A stretch of DNA of 64,000 nt from Casuarius casuarius (Eukaryota; Chordata; Aves; Casuariiformes; Casuariidae), in the NCBI GenBank assembly GCA_003342895.1, contig PTFA01000111.1, positions 62,001-126,000 on the forward strand. Direction: 5' to 3'. Position numbers and translations under genes: made by a program. Shown piece by piece: positions 42,901-53,879 of this stretch; the stretch's first letter is position 1; every line of letters begins with the position of its first letter. The notes below the pieces were generated by a model. That model was not told the DNA's origin and did no database searches. It saw nothing but the letters and a program-made list of their open reading frames with translations.

Positions 42901-45792
42901 GAGCAATTGCAAAGTAAACAATACTGATGGTTTATTTGACGACCCCTGTGCTTGGACTTTGCAATGTTCACACATCTTTTGTACAAAACTCACCAGCATC
43001 TCTGACCCTGAACATTTTTTAGCAACTACATTTTCCATAATTACTTTCTGATGAGCTATAATATTCCAGGAAAGTATTTGAAAATATGTTGATTTTTTTC
43101 TTTTCTTTCTATCCTAATTGTTGTGTTGTCTAAATATCTTGTTTAATTGCAGTTTAGCAATAAATTGCCATTTCATAATTTTAATGGTCAAAGATACGCA
43201 TTATGAACAATGTTTCTTCCTCAGAACTCAAAGGCTAGACTCGAAATCTCTTTAAACAAACAATGAATTATGGAGTACAGATCTAATCATTCACTGACAG
43301 ATATAGTACTTAATCAAAGTGATCTTGTGGCAGGGATTTTTAGCATTGCCTAAGATTTTCATTGCGTAGGTAAAAAGGGAGATTCTCCTGCATTTCAAAG
43401 AAATTTGAAAATCACATTCCATTTTTACACTAAGATGTATGGAGAGCTCATATACATAATTAAGACACTTGGTTAGCAGAGGTATGAAGAATTTTCAAAA
43501 AGAAAAAAAAAAAAAGATATCTAGGATAGCTAGATTCCATAAGTAGAATGTTCATTTTTTGGTGATAAACCTGATAGCACAGCTGAATGAGATTTAGATG
43601 GCATATGAAACATGAATTCCATACCAGATTGTGACAACACTGTGAATTTTTATTCAGTGAGACCAATACCGGATGAAGACTTTTAAATTGTTATGACAAT
43701 GCCAGTAGGTAGCTTGCTTACCAGCCTAAACAAGCTGGTTAGAAATCAACAGCACATCTATAAATTTCCTTCATTCTTTTGGATATGTTGCTTCAGAAAT
43801 AGCATAGAAGCCTTTTACCTTAGCCTGAATGTACTGCTATTCTTACACTGCAGGTCAGTAGAGCTAAAGTACAACTCAGAAGAGACAGATGCAATAGTTA
43901 AAGGAATAATTCAATATCAAATGTGGCAAAACAGATCAAAATATGAATAGGAATCTGGATTATTTTGTCTTCTATCTCCTCCTGAGCACAGAATCTCCCA
44001 TTCAGTCTTACCAAACCTTTTCCTACTACCCCGCTCAGCACATTTTCTCTTGCTTTGCACTGAACTTGCCATAATTCCTTGCAAAGAATTTATTTTTAGA
44101 TAAAAGAAGGATGTTTTGTCAGGGTGAATGAACAAACTAACTTTGTCCTCTCAGCTGAGTATGTCTTGCCCACTAAAGGAGACACTGAAGTTAAATGTTA
44201 GTGATGATGCAGTTATATAATATGGATGCATAGTGTGCAGAAATCATTTTCTTTTGAGGTATGTTACCTGGTGAAGGACAGGACAAGTCACTCTGGTCTC
44301 TACACACCACTTGTGAGCACTTTGAGACCATGATGATCTATCACACACTGCCTGAATTGAAGGAGAGTGCTATGTTTTTACAAGGAGGGAAGGCAAATAG
44401 GTCATATGGCGATCAAAAGTGGCCTGAAAAAGCTGAAGTGATTATTTATGTCCTTACTCAGAGTGTTTTTTCTCAGTACCTTTTTTTTTTTTTTAACAAA
44501 GATCAGTATTCCTGTCCAAGTACAGGATTAAAAGTCTTAGCTATTCTTTTTACCTCTCCATTCAAAGAAACACAAAACAAAGACGAAAACTCTTTTTGAT
44601 ATTTTGAGGGCTCCATTTTAACCTCCAAACAGTTTATGTCTACAAACTCAATTATGACCATTTTAATTCTGAATCAGTAGCTACAAAGAATTAATGAGGT
44701 TTAACTAATCTACTTCATTAGTCATATTCCACCATTAACTAATTTTCCTAACTGTCCCTACATTGACAAATACTTAACACAGACTATGAAATTGATAGAA
44801 AGCCTTTTTCAAAAAATAAAGTGGCAATTTGCTTAATTAGGCACAGAGAAACAAATGCTGTTACAAGCAAGTTTCTACCAGGCAACATCATCTTTAGAAA
44901 TTTCACATGCAAAATGTACTGGATACATGGGAAGGATTTATAAATGGATATGATGTAAGGATGCTCATTACATTTTCAGCTGTACATGCTTTCATTTGGT
45001 TTAATGTGTGAAAAATAAGGAAGACGAGATAAACAATGAGAAGGTGAGATAAAGGGTAAAAGGAGAACAGATGGCAAGATGGAAAAGCAGACAAAAAAGA
45101 TGAATTATGGTAACTGCCTATCCAAATACTGATCTGTGTATTATACAATTCAGGGAAGTTATCAAAAGTACAAAGACTTTAAAATGCTATTGCAATTATA
45201 TAAATCCACATAAAAACTCTTTTTGCAGAGAAGGGTACAGAACAAGAAATAAAAGGTAATTTCAGAGAAAATCACTGGCAAAAATTTAATGACTTATTAA
45301 TCTGGTAGAGTTGAAATATTAGGAACTGTGCAGGAAGCAAAGCACTTACCTAGCTACTTGGGTGTTGAATTGGAACTGCAAAGGAATAGAAGAAGCCTAC
45401 ACATCAAAAGAAATGATTATGAGCTGTCACTGTTTACAAATACACCTCTTCTCATGCTTACACTGAGACTCATTTATTCATATTTAATAACAGAAACAAC
45501 AAAGCAACATCTACAGAAGGGTTTTCAGAGGAAGTGGTAAAGAGAAGAGTATGGGCAAGTCAGCTGTGAATCTGAAAAGGGACATCCACACAGGTATTGG
45601 GCTTCTAGACAGTAATTCATCTCACCTCAGAATTTCAAATGATGGTGGACTTGGCATTTGGCAGCAGAATAAGCCTACTCCATTGCCAAGACGGAGATTC
45701 ATTTTGCCAAATTTCAGACATTTACTTCTGAGGAGGTTTTCTTAGACATCAATGTCAATACAGAAAAATAATGAGTTTTAGAGAAACTATTT

Positions 45793-45883
45793 TCAGTGAA
45801 GAGAAACAGGCATTTTTAGAAAGGAATATTGTCTTTGGGATGAAATGAATTCCTTTCTAAAAACATCTGTTTCTCTTCACTGA
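45793..45883. repeat. Inverted repeat, 35-bp arms and 21-bp loop
   Basis: The left arm at 45793-45827 (tcagtgaagagaaacaggca…) and the right arm at 45849-45883 (…ctgtttctcttcactga) are reverse complements with 32 of 35 positions matching. The three mismatches cluster in the middle. Flanking bases show no clear target-site duplication. The size resembles a pre-miRNA hairpin or a small fold-back element; the sequence cannot distinguish them. Confidence 0.9.
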
Positions 45884-46140
45884 CCATTAAGGCAGTTTAG
45901 AATGGCTAGCTCAAATATCTATGTCTAGAACATAGCCTATGCCTGTTTTGCTCAGATGAATCCCACCCAAGATACCAAGAAACAAAAAGAGGAAATGTAA
46001 AAAAATCTGGTTATATGAAAAAAAAAAATCTTATTTTTTTAGGTAAGCATTTATTAAAGATGGAACTTCTAATATCAAACAACATGCATAACTTTGGGTT
46101 ACTTTTATACTTTGGGGTATATGAAAAAAAATCCTTATTT

Positions 46141-46178
46141 TGGGGAGATTAGAGACCACTGGGGAGATTAGATACCAA
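46141..46178. repeat. Tandem duplication, 19-bp unit
   Basis: tggggagattaga followed by six variable bases occurs twice (46141-46159, 46160-46178). Immediately upstream, a tatatga-A8-tc(c)ttatttt stretch also resembles one at about 46013-46040, so this short region has been repeatedly duplicated. Confidence 0.85.
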
Positions 46179-46239
46179 GACTGCTTCTAGATTGCCTGAC
46201 AAAAATCTTCATTGTCACTTATGTCTTTGGTTTCAGCTA

Positions 46240-46271
46240 CAGTAAAAACAAACAAAACAAAACAAAACAAA
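46240..46271. repeat. (AAAAC)n microsatellite
   Basis: Several tandem copies of AAAAC/AAAC. This motif could derive from a retrotransposon A-rich tail, but no element body is recognisable next to it. Confidence 0.85.
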
Positions 46272-47269
46272 GTCACTACCCCTGTTATGACTGCTGTTAA
46301 TTTCAGAAAATATTACTATGTTTTGTTTAACATATCATAAGACTCCCAGAAATTTTTTTAAAGACAATTGGTAACATATGACAAATATCTGCTTTGCATT
46401 TGTAGATTTATTATCATTTCTTGGGTGTTCCCCCACCACCCCAAAATAATCCTCTGACAATAATGAACATCTCTTTTTTATTATTTTTATTTAGAAAAGA
46501 TTTGCATTTCTGCTGATTTCTGGTGGACTCCCTGGCCAAATTAATGGTACTATTGGACTGGAAACTCAAAAAGGCAAATGCACTTGTGTTGTACTGCCAC
46601 GCTGATCTATGAAGTCAGACTAGACAAACAGCAGCACCATCTACTGTTTAGACTGTAATCTCAGAAACTCCTGAAAGCTGGAACAAGGTACATTATGTAC
46701 GGTTTACAGTAGAAAATCCACACAAAGAATCACTTTCTGTAACTGATACACCGTGCCTTAAAATATTAAGTTTAAAAGCAAAATTAAAAACAGACAGCTG
46801 AGATGTCTGTCATCCATTTCTGCATTATTTTTTCATGCAAATTATTCCAATAATGGAAATAAGAAATCTAAAAACATTTTTAAATTAAGCAAATAAACTG
46901 GAAAGCCAACTGCTTTTACAATCAAATGGTTCTTTGATTTGTTACATGATTTTGGAATGTATCAACGCATCATATATATATATGTATATGTTTGCACACA
47001 CACAGCATGAAATGGACCAGCAGACTGATTTGTATTCACAAAATTTATGACCTGATGCAGACAAGTCCTGAAAATTGTGTCATTTTTCAGATTAATAGCT
47101 AAAGGACCCCTAATGTGTTAGCAGATCTTATTTGAAGGAAATGTTTGTAGTGGTATTTTTAATAAGGTACTCAGGAACAGCTCTTACTTTGGAGGTAGTG
47201 GGTTCCATCCCCACAAGAACTTTATAACCCCCCAGTAAAAGCTTTGAGTCTCATTTCATTCTTATGTTA

Positions 47270-47400
47270 AACAGAGGGCCATGGCACACACCAGCATGGA
47301 GTATGACACCCTGGATGTCAGGAGGAGAGGAGCACTGGGCCCCTGCACTGGCCCTCAGTGGGGATTTCCCTGGCTATGCTCTCCCCTGCCCCAGGCTGAG
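47270..47400. other. GC-richer patch of unknown nature
   Basis: A short GC-rich stretch in AT-rich DNA, containing a 43-codon open frame from 47281 with no recognised similarity. It could be a decayed repeat or an isolated conserved element. Confidence 0.25.
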
Positions 47401-47469
47401 TGTGAAAAGTAGCCCATAAGAGAAAGTTACTAGGTCCTTCAGAAAGCAATGAAAGCAATGACCTTTCTC

Positions 47470-47484
47470 GGGGGGGGGGGGGGG
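47470..47484 (+). repeat. G15 homopolymer
   Basis: Fifteen uninterrupted G, an unusual length for a vertebrate genome. Confidence 0.9.
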
Positions 47485-50400
47485 TGCCTTAAATCACATA
47501 ATATCAGCTAGTTTTCCCATGGTTTGTATTTTAGCTTAGTTATAGCTGTATCACTGCTGCTTAAATCAAGTAGAAGCTGGTCAGCCTGTAAGTTATATCC
47601 TATAAAGTATGTTATATTGGATATGCCTAAACTCAATCAAATTAATTCATGCTTGGAGTGAACTGGTAAGGTTCAACAAATCTAACCGTTTGAAAATGTT
47701 AGTTAATAATAAATCAATGTATTCTAGCACAATACTTAAAAATTATTTTGCTTTATAGAAATATTCTTGGGAAAAGTGCCCATGCATATGTGTAGAAGCT
47801 TTAGCTCAATCAGCCAACTACTTAAGAAACTCAGAAAAGACCATAGAAATAGATAATCTGGCTGACATTATTCTACCTGTTTACTCAGGGAGGCTGAGAG
47901 TGTTAGCCTTCTGCCTGGAATGATTTTCTTGGCTAAAAACAAATAAATAGGACAACTGTCTCACACTTTTTTTTTTTCTTTCTGATTGCGTCCGAGATGG
48001 CAGATCACAAGGCTGCGTCTGTAAAACATTTGTTCAATGGACTTCCGGCAACCTATGGTCCATCTTTCCAAACTCTATCTTCGGATAGATTCTTTGGGAC
48101 AACTCCTACATTTGTTCCTTCTGCGAACTTTATCTCCTGTAACCCATCCCTCTTTGTGTCACTTTGTTTGGACAGTTTACCTGTGCACAGAGACTCTACA
48201 AGCAGGATATACACAGCTAAAAGTATAAAGCAAATATTCATTAGCTATCATACATACGATAGCTACCATACATACAAGCTACTAGGCTAAGCTTTAACAT
48301 GCTCACTGCTCCTTATAAGACGCCCAAAGATAATTTGCTAGCCAGGCAGGCGGTCAGGAGGAGAACGGTCAGCTCCTGGAATGGAGCCTCAGTGCTGCCG
48401 AACAGCCATCTTCTGCCACCCTGATTTTTTTTTTAACTTTATACTTATCCATGTTGGTGTTTCTTCCTTGTCTTACTTCTGTCTGCAATTTTACTGTTCT
48501 TATCTCACATGGTAAGAAACCTTTCCTACCTCACCCTCCACACTTTCTGACATTTTTCTTTACAACTTAGGTATTTCCTCAGAAGTCCAAGCCATGGTTA
48601 TCTAGCTGTGCAGTATCAGAGATGGGCCTTGGATCCCTGGAGCACAGAGTTAGAGAAAGAGGCAGTTTCATTCTCTTTCAGCATGTGAGATGACTGTGAC
48701 ACAGGATGTAAGGATTAGATGGCTAAGATTTAGAATAGGTAGCTACCATACAGACCCATAGGTTTGAATGTCAGCTACTCAACAGTAACTTTCTATGTGC
48801 TCTGGCCTACCCACAAAAGAAAAGCTTATCCTTTTCCCTGTGATACACCATTAGATGTTTCTGCAAATCCTGGTACATTGCAATAAATCATTATTTTTTA
48901 TTGAATTTTAGTTAGTTTTCAATCCATGTATCAGCATTTGGATCCAGGACAATTTGAATTAATGTTGCAAAATGCTGCACTAAATCCTTCAATGACATCC
49001 GTCCAAAATCAGGATCTTATATCCTCTCCATGAAAATACAGAGCTCATAAGAAAGAGACATTCAGTAGCAGACATATTTTAAAAATATATATACTTCTGA
49101 ATAATATGCATCACATTTCTGTCATCAAAAAAAGACTTTCCAGGTAACTTTTACTCTTATTTTCCTTATACGCCTTCTCATTTTCTATATAAGAATCAAT
49201 CTGTGAAGTAAGAATTCACGGTCTTACTGGCAAAGACACATCACAGAAATCTTGGGACTAACCAACTTAATCATGCTGACCAAAACTGTAACAAAGATAG
49301 AGTCATATTACCAAAAACCTCCTTTTGCTGCTGTAGCTAGCCTTTCCAGGCAACTGATTTTAGATACCTCCAATTAAGCTGTATCTTAACTATTTCAGTG
49401 CTTCAAAATACCTGTTTTGGCGAACATCATATTGCAAAGTTATTTAAATTATTATGTAATCTATGTTAGCATTGGGGGAGTTTTTGGGGGGGGTGCATTT
49501 TCTTCTTAAGAAAATGGCAAAGAACTATGACTGACTATAAATGAACAAAGACTAAAAGATTTATGTCACGCTATAAAATGCTGAATATGGACAAATTTAT
49601 CTAAATATTAGCACACAGCAGGCAAAAGCTTTGACATTCTAAGGATAGGGGTCTGATCTACCCTGATCTTTAGCAAAAGACAAGAGATGGGCCAGAGATA
49701 CAGAGCTGAAGAACCAGCCTTATTTGCACTTGCTGCTAAAAGGACAAAAGAGATATGAGTGACAGCTGCAGACAGACAGACTCCATCTCCCTAACAGTAT
49801 ACTGTCTTCAGCAATTACTTGCTTTGCCTACACTTGGATCTAGCCCTGACTACACATTTTATTATCACCAAAACAGAAACCTTAATCTACATTAGTAATT
49901 TTCCAGTGTATGAATAGACCAGACACAGTGCAGAAAGAACAGGCTAGCTACTATACTTTAACACATCTGAAAGGATGAGCATTCAAAGGTTCCTCTTGCC
50001 ATTTTTGTGACTTTCCTACCTGCCAAAGCTGTCAACTAAAGTATCAATTTAGATGGAAGTGTGGTCTTAACAACATGAATGCATACTACACATCAGAACA
50101 GGAATCCTTGGTCTATAATTAAAGCTAGATTTTTTTTTATACAGTTAAGGCTTATCAGGCTTTGTTATCTACAGACTCAATCTGTAAGTACGGGGAGACC
50201 AGAGCAGGGTGATGGAAAGAGAAGCAGTAACTCTGCCGTAAGAGGGTTTGGCTACTGTGTGCACTTCAGTAGCCAGAAGACAATCCCAGATCTCCATATT
50301 TTGCAACTCCTTTTCCTTTACTATGCATTTGGGCTGCAAGCCAGTTGCTGTTGCTGCTGCTTCCTCTTCCTGTCCACACAAAATATCTGCAGTGAATTTC

Positions 50401-53400
50401 AGTGTGAATAAATTCCCAACCAACCAAAAAACCTCTGCTTTTGTAAAGTATTAAAGGATTATTCTTTATGAATACACAGAAAATTCAGAAAAAATAGAGC
50501 TTTATGTACAAACGTTTTAGTATAACTTCCATCAGTTCCATGGAATTTGTTCCTCTGTTTCATTGTAAACTGAAATTTACTTCCAGTGGAGAGTCACTTT
50601 GTTTTCTTCACTTCTGTAAGAAAGCTGAATGCAGAACTTTCTAATTTTGCAGAGAAATATAGGCAACCCTATATGCAGGCTATTCAATGCAGCAATTTTT
50701 CTTTGGGGATGGGCTTATTTTCTAACTGCATGTGTATAAAAAACAGGTTTAATAAAACGTTGTGGTAAACAATGACTTAAAGGAAATCAGCACTTATCTA
50801 TGACCACAGTTGTGTTAACATAGTAAAATAAGAAGTTCCTTTGTTTCTGAAATACTTGCCATTTTAAATTTCCCTTCCTGAGCAGGGAGAGCAACAAAAT
50901 ATTTTATTGAATCAGATGAAGTGACATCTAGTATTGCTAATCATGGTAATCATTTAAATTAACATAAGAATGGGATAAAAGCCAGGAGTAACAGCCACAT
51001 GAAAAGGGTAGAGAGAAGGGGAAGAGAAATGGGGAGTCGACTAGTGGATGGTGTACTCAGGTCTACGTTCTTCTTTCTCGTGTCTAGTTTTTACAGACCA
51101 CCAATTGTGAGAAAGTGTCAGAGGTCCAATCTTTATGTTCCTGTGAAAACTGGGCCTGAACTCTCAGATATTTCTGCATTGCTCTAATGGGAAGCATACC
51201 TCAGGATTATGCCACTGATTAATTTATTTCTCTTCTTCCTTCCTTAGAAACAAGATTTTAACTTACAGACTTAGCACTAGCTATGATATAGAAAAAAATC
51301 CAAGGCAAGCTATAAGACTCAAAGTAAGCAATTCCAAAGTTGTATTAAATAAAAAGATGCCTATAACACTTCCAGAAATACTCTGTAAACATAAACATTC
51401 ATATCTCACTAGCATGAGTCACATTTAATATTTCTTTTCCTTACACTGACAAGCAGTATGTACATCAGTTTTCCAGTGCTCAAATACACAGATGTACATT
51501 TGGTGTTCTCATTTCTAACCATCTTTCAGTTGCTGATGGCATACATACATAATAAAAGTGAATTTTCCTGTGATTTGTCTTTTAAATACAGATTTGTCTT
51601 CAAAACTCTGCTAATTTATGATTCATAATAGGACAGCAGGTGCAGTTCTATGTTATGATACAATAGGCTTTGCAGCCTCTATACAAGGAAATATATTTTG
51701 CATGATTCTATGTAGAAATTATCCTACAAATTTTTATTCACGTATTTTCTACCTTAGGATACCACCATTACAAACTTATGAATATTTGTAAGATGTTAGG
51801 GTGAAATTAATTAATGAAAAACATACATAATTTTTATCTGTATCTTCCATTTCTCACAGGCATGTTTGATAAGCAGTAAGTTAAAAGTCAAAGACCCTGC
51901 AAATGTCCATATTTCTAAAGTAAAGGTGGATATTCTTTAATTCTACACTGTCTGAAACAAACTGAAGCACAAATTAATACTTTATTATTATTTATTAAAC
52001 AAGCACTTTAATGTAAGGGTAGGAAATTTAATAGTTGAAAAGAGGGCCAAATAAAACTGGATAAAGCTTCTCAACTTGTTTTCAGCATTCCTCTCCAATA
52101 GGCATTTGCCTTGTTTCAGAACACTTGTTCACCTTAAACTGTGTGTAATTTTCAAGTGTTCCCCAGCCACTTCTAATGTTTTAGTGCCTGTGCTTTTAGG
52201 TCTAAATTGTTAAAAAAGCAGCTCCTTTGAGACATGACACAGAATATTTTACAAAGACATTGCATATATTTATAACCTTCAGAAAATAACAAGACACTAC
52301 ATGTGTTTTAATTGTGTTACTGCATTTTTCTGTAAGTAACAATGATTTCTACCCATGAAGCCAATTTTTTTTAAATTGCCAAAACTAATCAATTCCACTT
52401 TACATAATAGAAATTAAAATCCATTAATCGCATTTTACAAATTGGAAACCAAATTTCAGAAAGACAGAGGCCAAATGTAGCATTTAAAATGCTATAACCA
52501 ATCTCACCAGTGTAGCTTTAGTAAACTAATACTGTATTTTACTAGACCCCTGTGCAGTCCATTGCAATGAGCACAACCCAGGTTCCCCTAAGGCACCCCT
52601 GAAATGACACAGCTCCTTACCTTATATTGCTGTTTACGTACTTTATGATAACTGAATTGGAACAGAGGTGCACTAGAAGAATCATGTCTCACATGGTCTT
52701 TTCAACTCTGTATTACTGGCTCTGACTCAGCTCAGATCAGCAATGGCTGAAAACTGATTCTGTACAGTGAATTGTTGCAATAAGATGATCTCCATTACTA
52801 GACTTCCAAAAGGAGCACCTACCACTGAACATCAAAGCTGGGATTCATCTTGCCAACTTTTAGTGTCTGCATGCTAGGTGTCTTATGTAAGCAAGCTGCC
52901 TTGAAATCCTTCTTGATCTTCGGATACACACAACCACAGAAAGCAATTCAGCCCAGGAAAGATGCCTGATGTCACAGCTGCACACCCACTTTAAACAACC
53001 AGAAGCTAGCCGGCTGTTTTTTCCCACAAAAATAGTTGCACCCCTTTGTATCCCAAACCTGTGCCCGCCCCTCCCAGGTACCAAGTGCAGAGGTCACACA
53101 GGCGAAAGAGGCTAATAAGCTACTGTATTTTTCCGCCCTGAGGTCGCTCTTTCAGCCTCAAACCCCCAGGTAGCGCTAGCTGCCTTGAGAAACGCCCCTC
53201 CGAGGCCAGGCCAGACACTCATCTGCCCAGCGAAACGGGGCCGCCGCAACTCATCTTGCGACCAGCCCCTCGGGGTCGCCGCGCCCGGCAGGGCAGCCCC
53301 CGGAGTGCCTCAACGGCCGCTCCTGGCCCCGACCCGGCGATCAGGGCCGCGCCCGGCTGCGCACGCGCGAAGCGACGGCGTCACGGGGGAGCGGCGCTCG

Positions 53401-53593
53401 CGCCCACCGCGCACGCCCGCTTACCGCGGTCCCGCCGCGGGAGCGCGGCAGAGGCGGAACTCGGGGCCGCTAGGGGCCGCTAGGGACCGCCGCCTCGCGC
53501 CTCCGCTGCCGGGCTTTCATGGGACGCCCCTCCCGCTGCGGCGCCGGAGGTAGCGCCCGCGGGCGGGGATGGGTTTGTTTTTTTTTTTTGCAA

Positions 53594-53602
53594 TCTCGCG
53601 AG
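53594..53602. promoter_or_regulatory. TCTCGCGAG motif (Kaiso/BANP-type element)
   Basis: Nine of the ten bases of the palindromic TCTCGCGAGA element are present (the last base is C rather than A). This element is enriched in CpG-island promoters of broadly expressed vertebrate genes and is bound by BANP and, when methylated, ZBTB33/Kaiso. It lies directly after a T tract ending near 53589. Its position inside the island supports promoter function and hints at methylation-sensitive control. Confidence 0.55.
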
Positions 53603-53676
53603 CTTTCGGGTGGGGAGCGAGCGACCGCAGGGGCGGGGGAGAGGGAGGAGGAGAGGAGGGCGCGCGCAGTCGTCAG

Positions 53677-53682
53677 GTGCGT
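53677..53682 (+). other. Candidate splice donor of the CpG-island first exon
   Basis: CAG|GTGCGT fits the vertebrate donor consensus and would end a first exon at 53676. Other weaker GT donors exist nearby, for example GAG|GTAGCG near 53550 and GAG|GTTAAA near 53958. I rank this one first for its match and position inside the island, but no transcript evidence is available here. Confidence 0.35.
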
Positions 53683-53764
53683 CAGGGCGTTTCGGCACGC
53701 GCGGGACGGCTGGCGCCGTGCGCGAGGCGCGGCCAGCGCGCGCAGGGGCCCGGGCCCAAGCCGG

Positions 53765-53780
53765 CGGGGCGGGGCGGGGC
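53765..53780. promoter_or_regulatory. Three overlapping GC boxes (Sp1/KLF sites)
   Basis: Three GGGGC units in direct succession give overlapping copies of the GGGGCGGGG core bound by Sp1/KLF factors. They sit in the 3' part of the CpG island. A further GGGGCGGGG-like site lies at about 53631-53640. The motifs are seen directly; binding is inferred. Confidence 0.7.
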
Positions 53781-53879
53781 GCAGTGCAGGTGGCCGTTAA
53801 CGAGCGCGGTGGGGCGGTGCCTCCGCGGCCGTGTTGCTGACGGCGGGGCGCTGAAAGGGGTAGGGCCCTGCTGTTATCG

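Larger units (their letters stand above)
36978..53189. other. Intergenic, no gene recognised
   Basis: AT-rich desert upstream of the CpG island. It holds the second hairpin, C/G homopolymers (39920, 47470, interrupted G-run 49474-49493), the AAAAC microsatellite and a TATATG run at about 46972-46990. A 97-codon open frame at 47997-48290 starts in a good initiation context but has no recognised similarity. A small GC-richer patch lies at 48300-48420. Confidence 0.7.
53190..53870. promoter_or_regulatory. CpG island, probable PNPLA4 promoter and first exon
   Basis: GC and CpG content rise abruptly against the AT-rich surroundings, with dense runs such as gcgcacgcgcgaagcgacgg near 53360 and cgcgcgcagtcg near 53661. 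This is the only CpG island in the window. It lies about 8.6 kb upstream of the PNPLA4 start codon, which has almost no UTR in its own exon, so this island is the natural promoter. It contains GC boxes, a Kaiso/BANP-like motif and a candidate splice donor (CAG|GTGCGT at 53676/53677). No TATA box is evident, as expected for a dispersed housekeeping-type promoter. Several long ORFs on both strands here reflect GC-rich composition (few stop codons) and are not called. Bidirectional activity toward the desert is possible but unsupported. Confidence 0.85.

Noticed and set aside
47195..47222. tRNA B-box-like gtgggttccatccccac, possible tRNA-derived SINE
   Set aside because: No matching A box or cloverleaf upstream and no A-rich tail; the match is only partial.
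1..53189. Endogenous retrovirus or LTR pair
   Set aside because: I looked for paired long direct repeats, primer-binding sites and pol-like motifs and saw none that could be supported.
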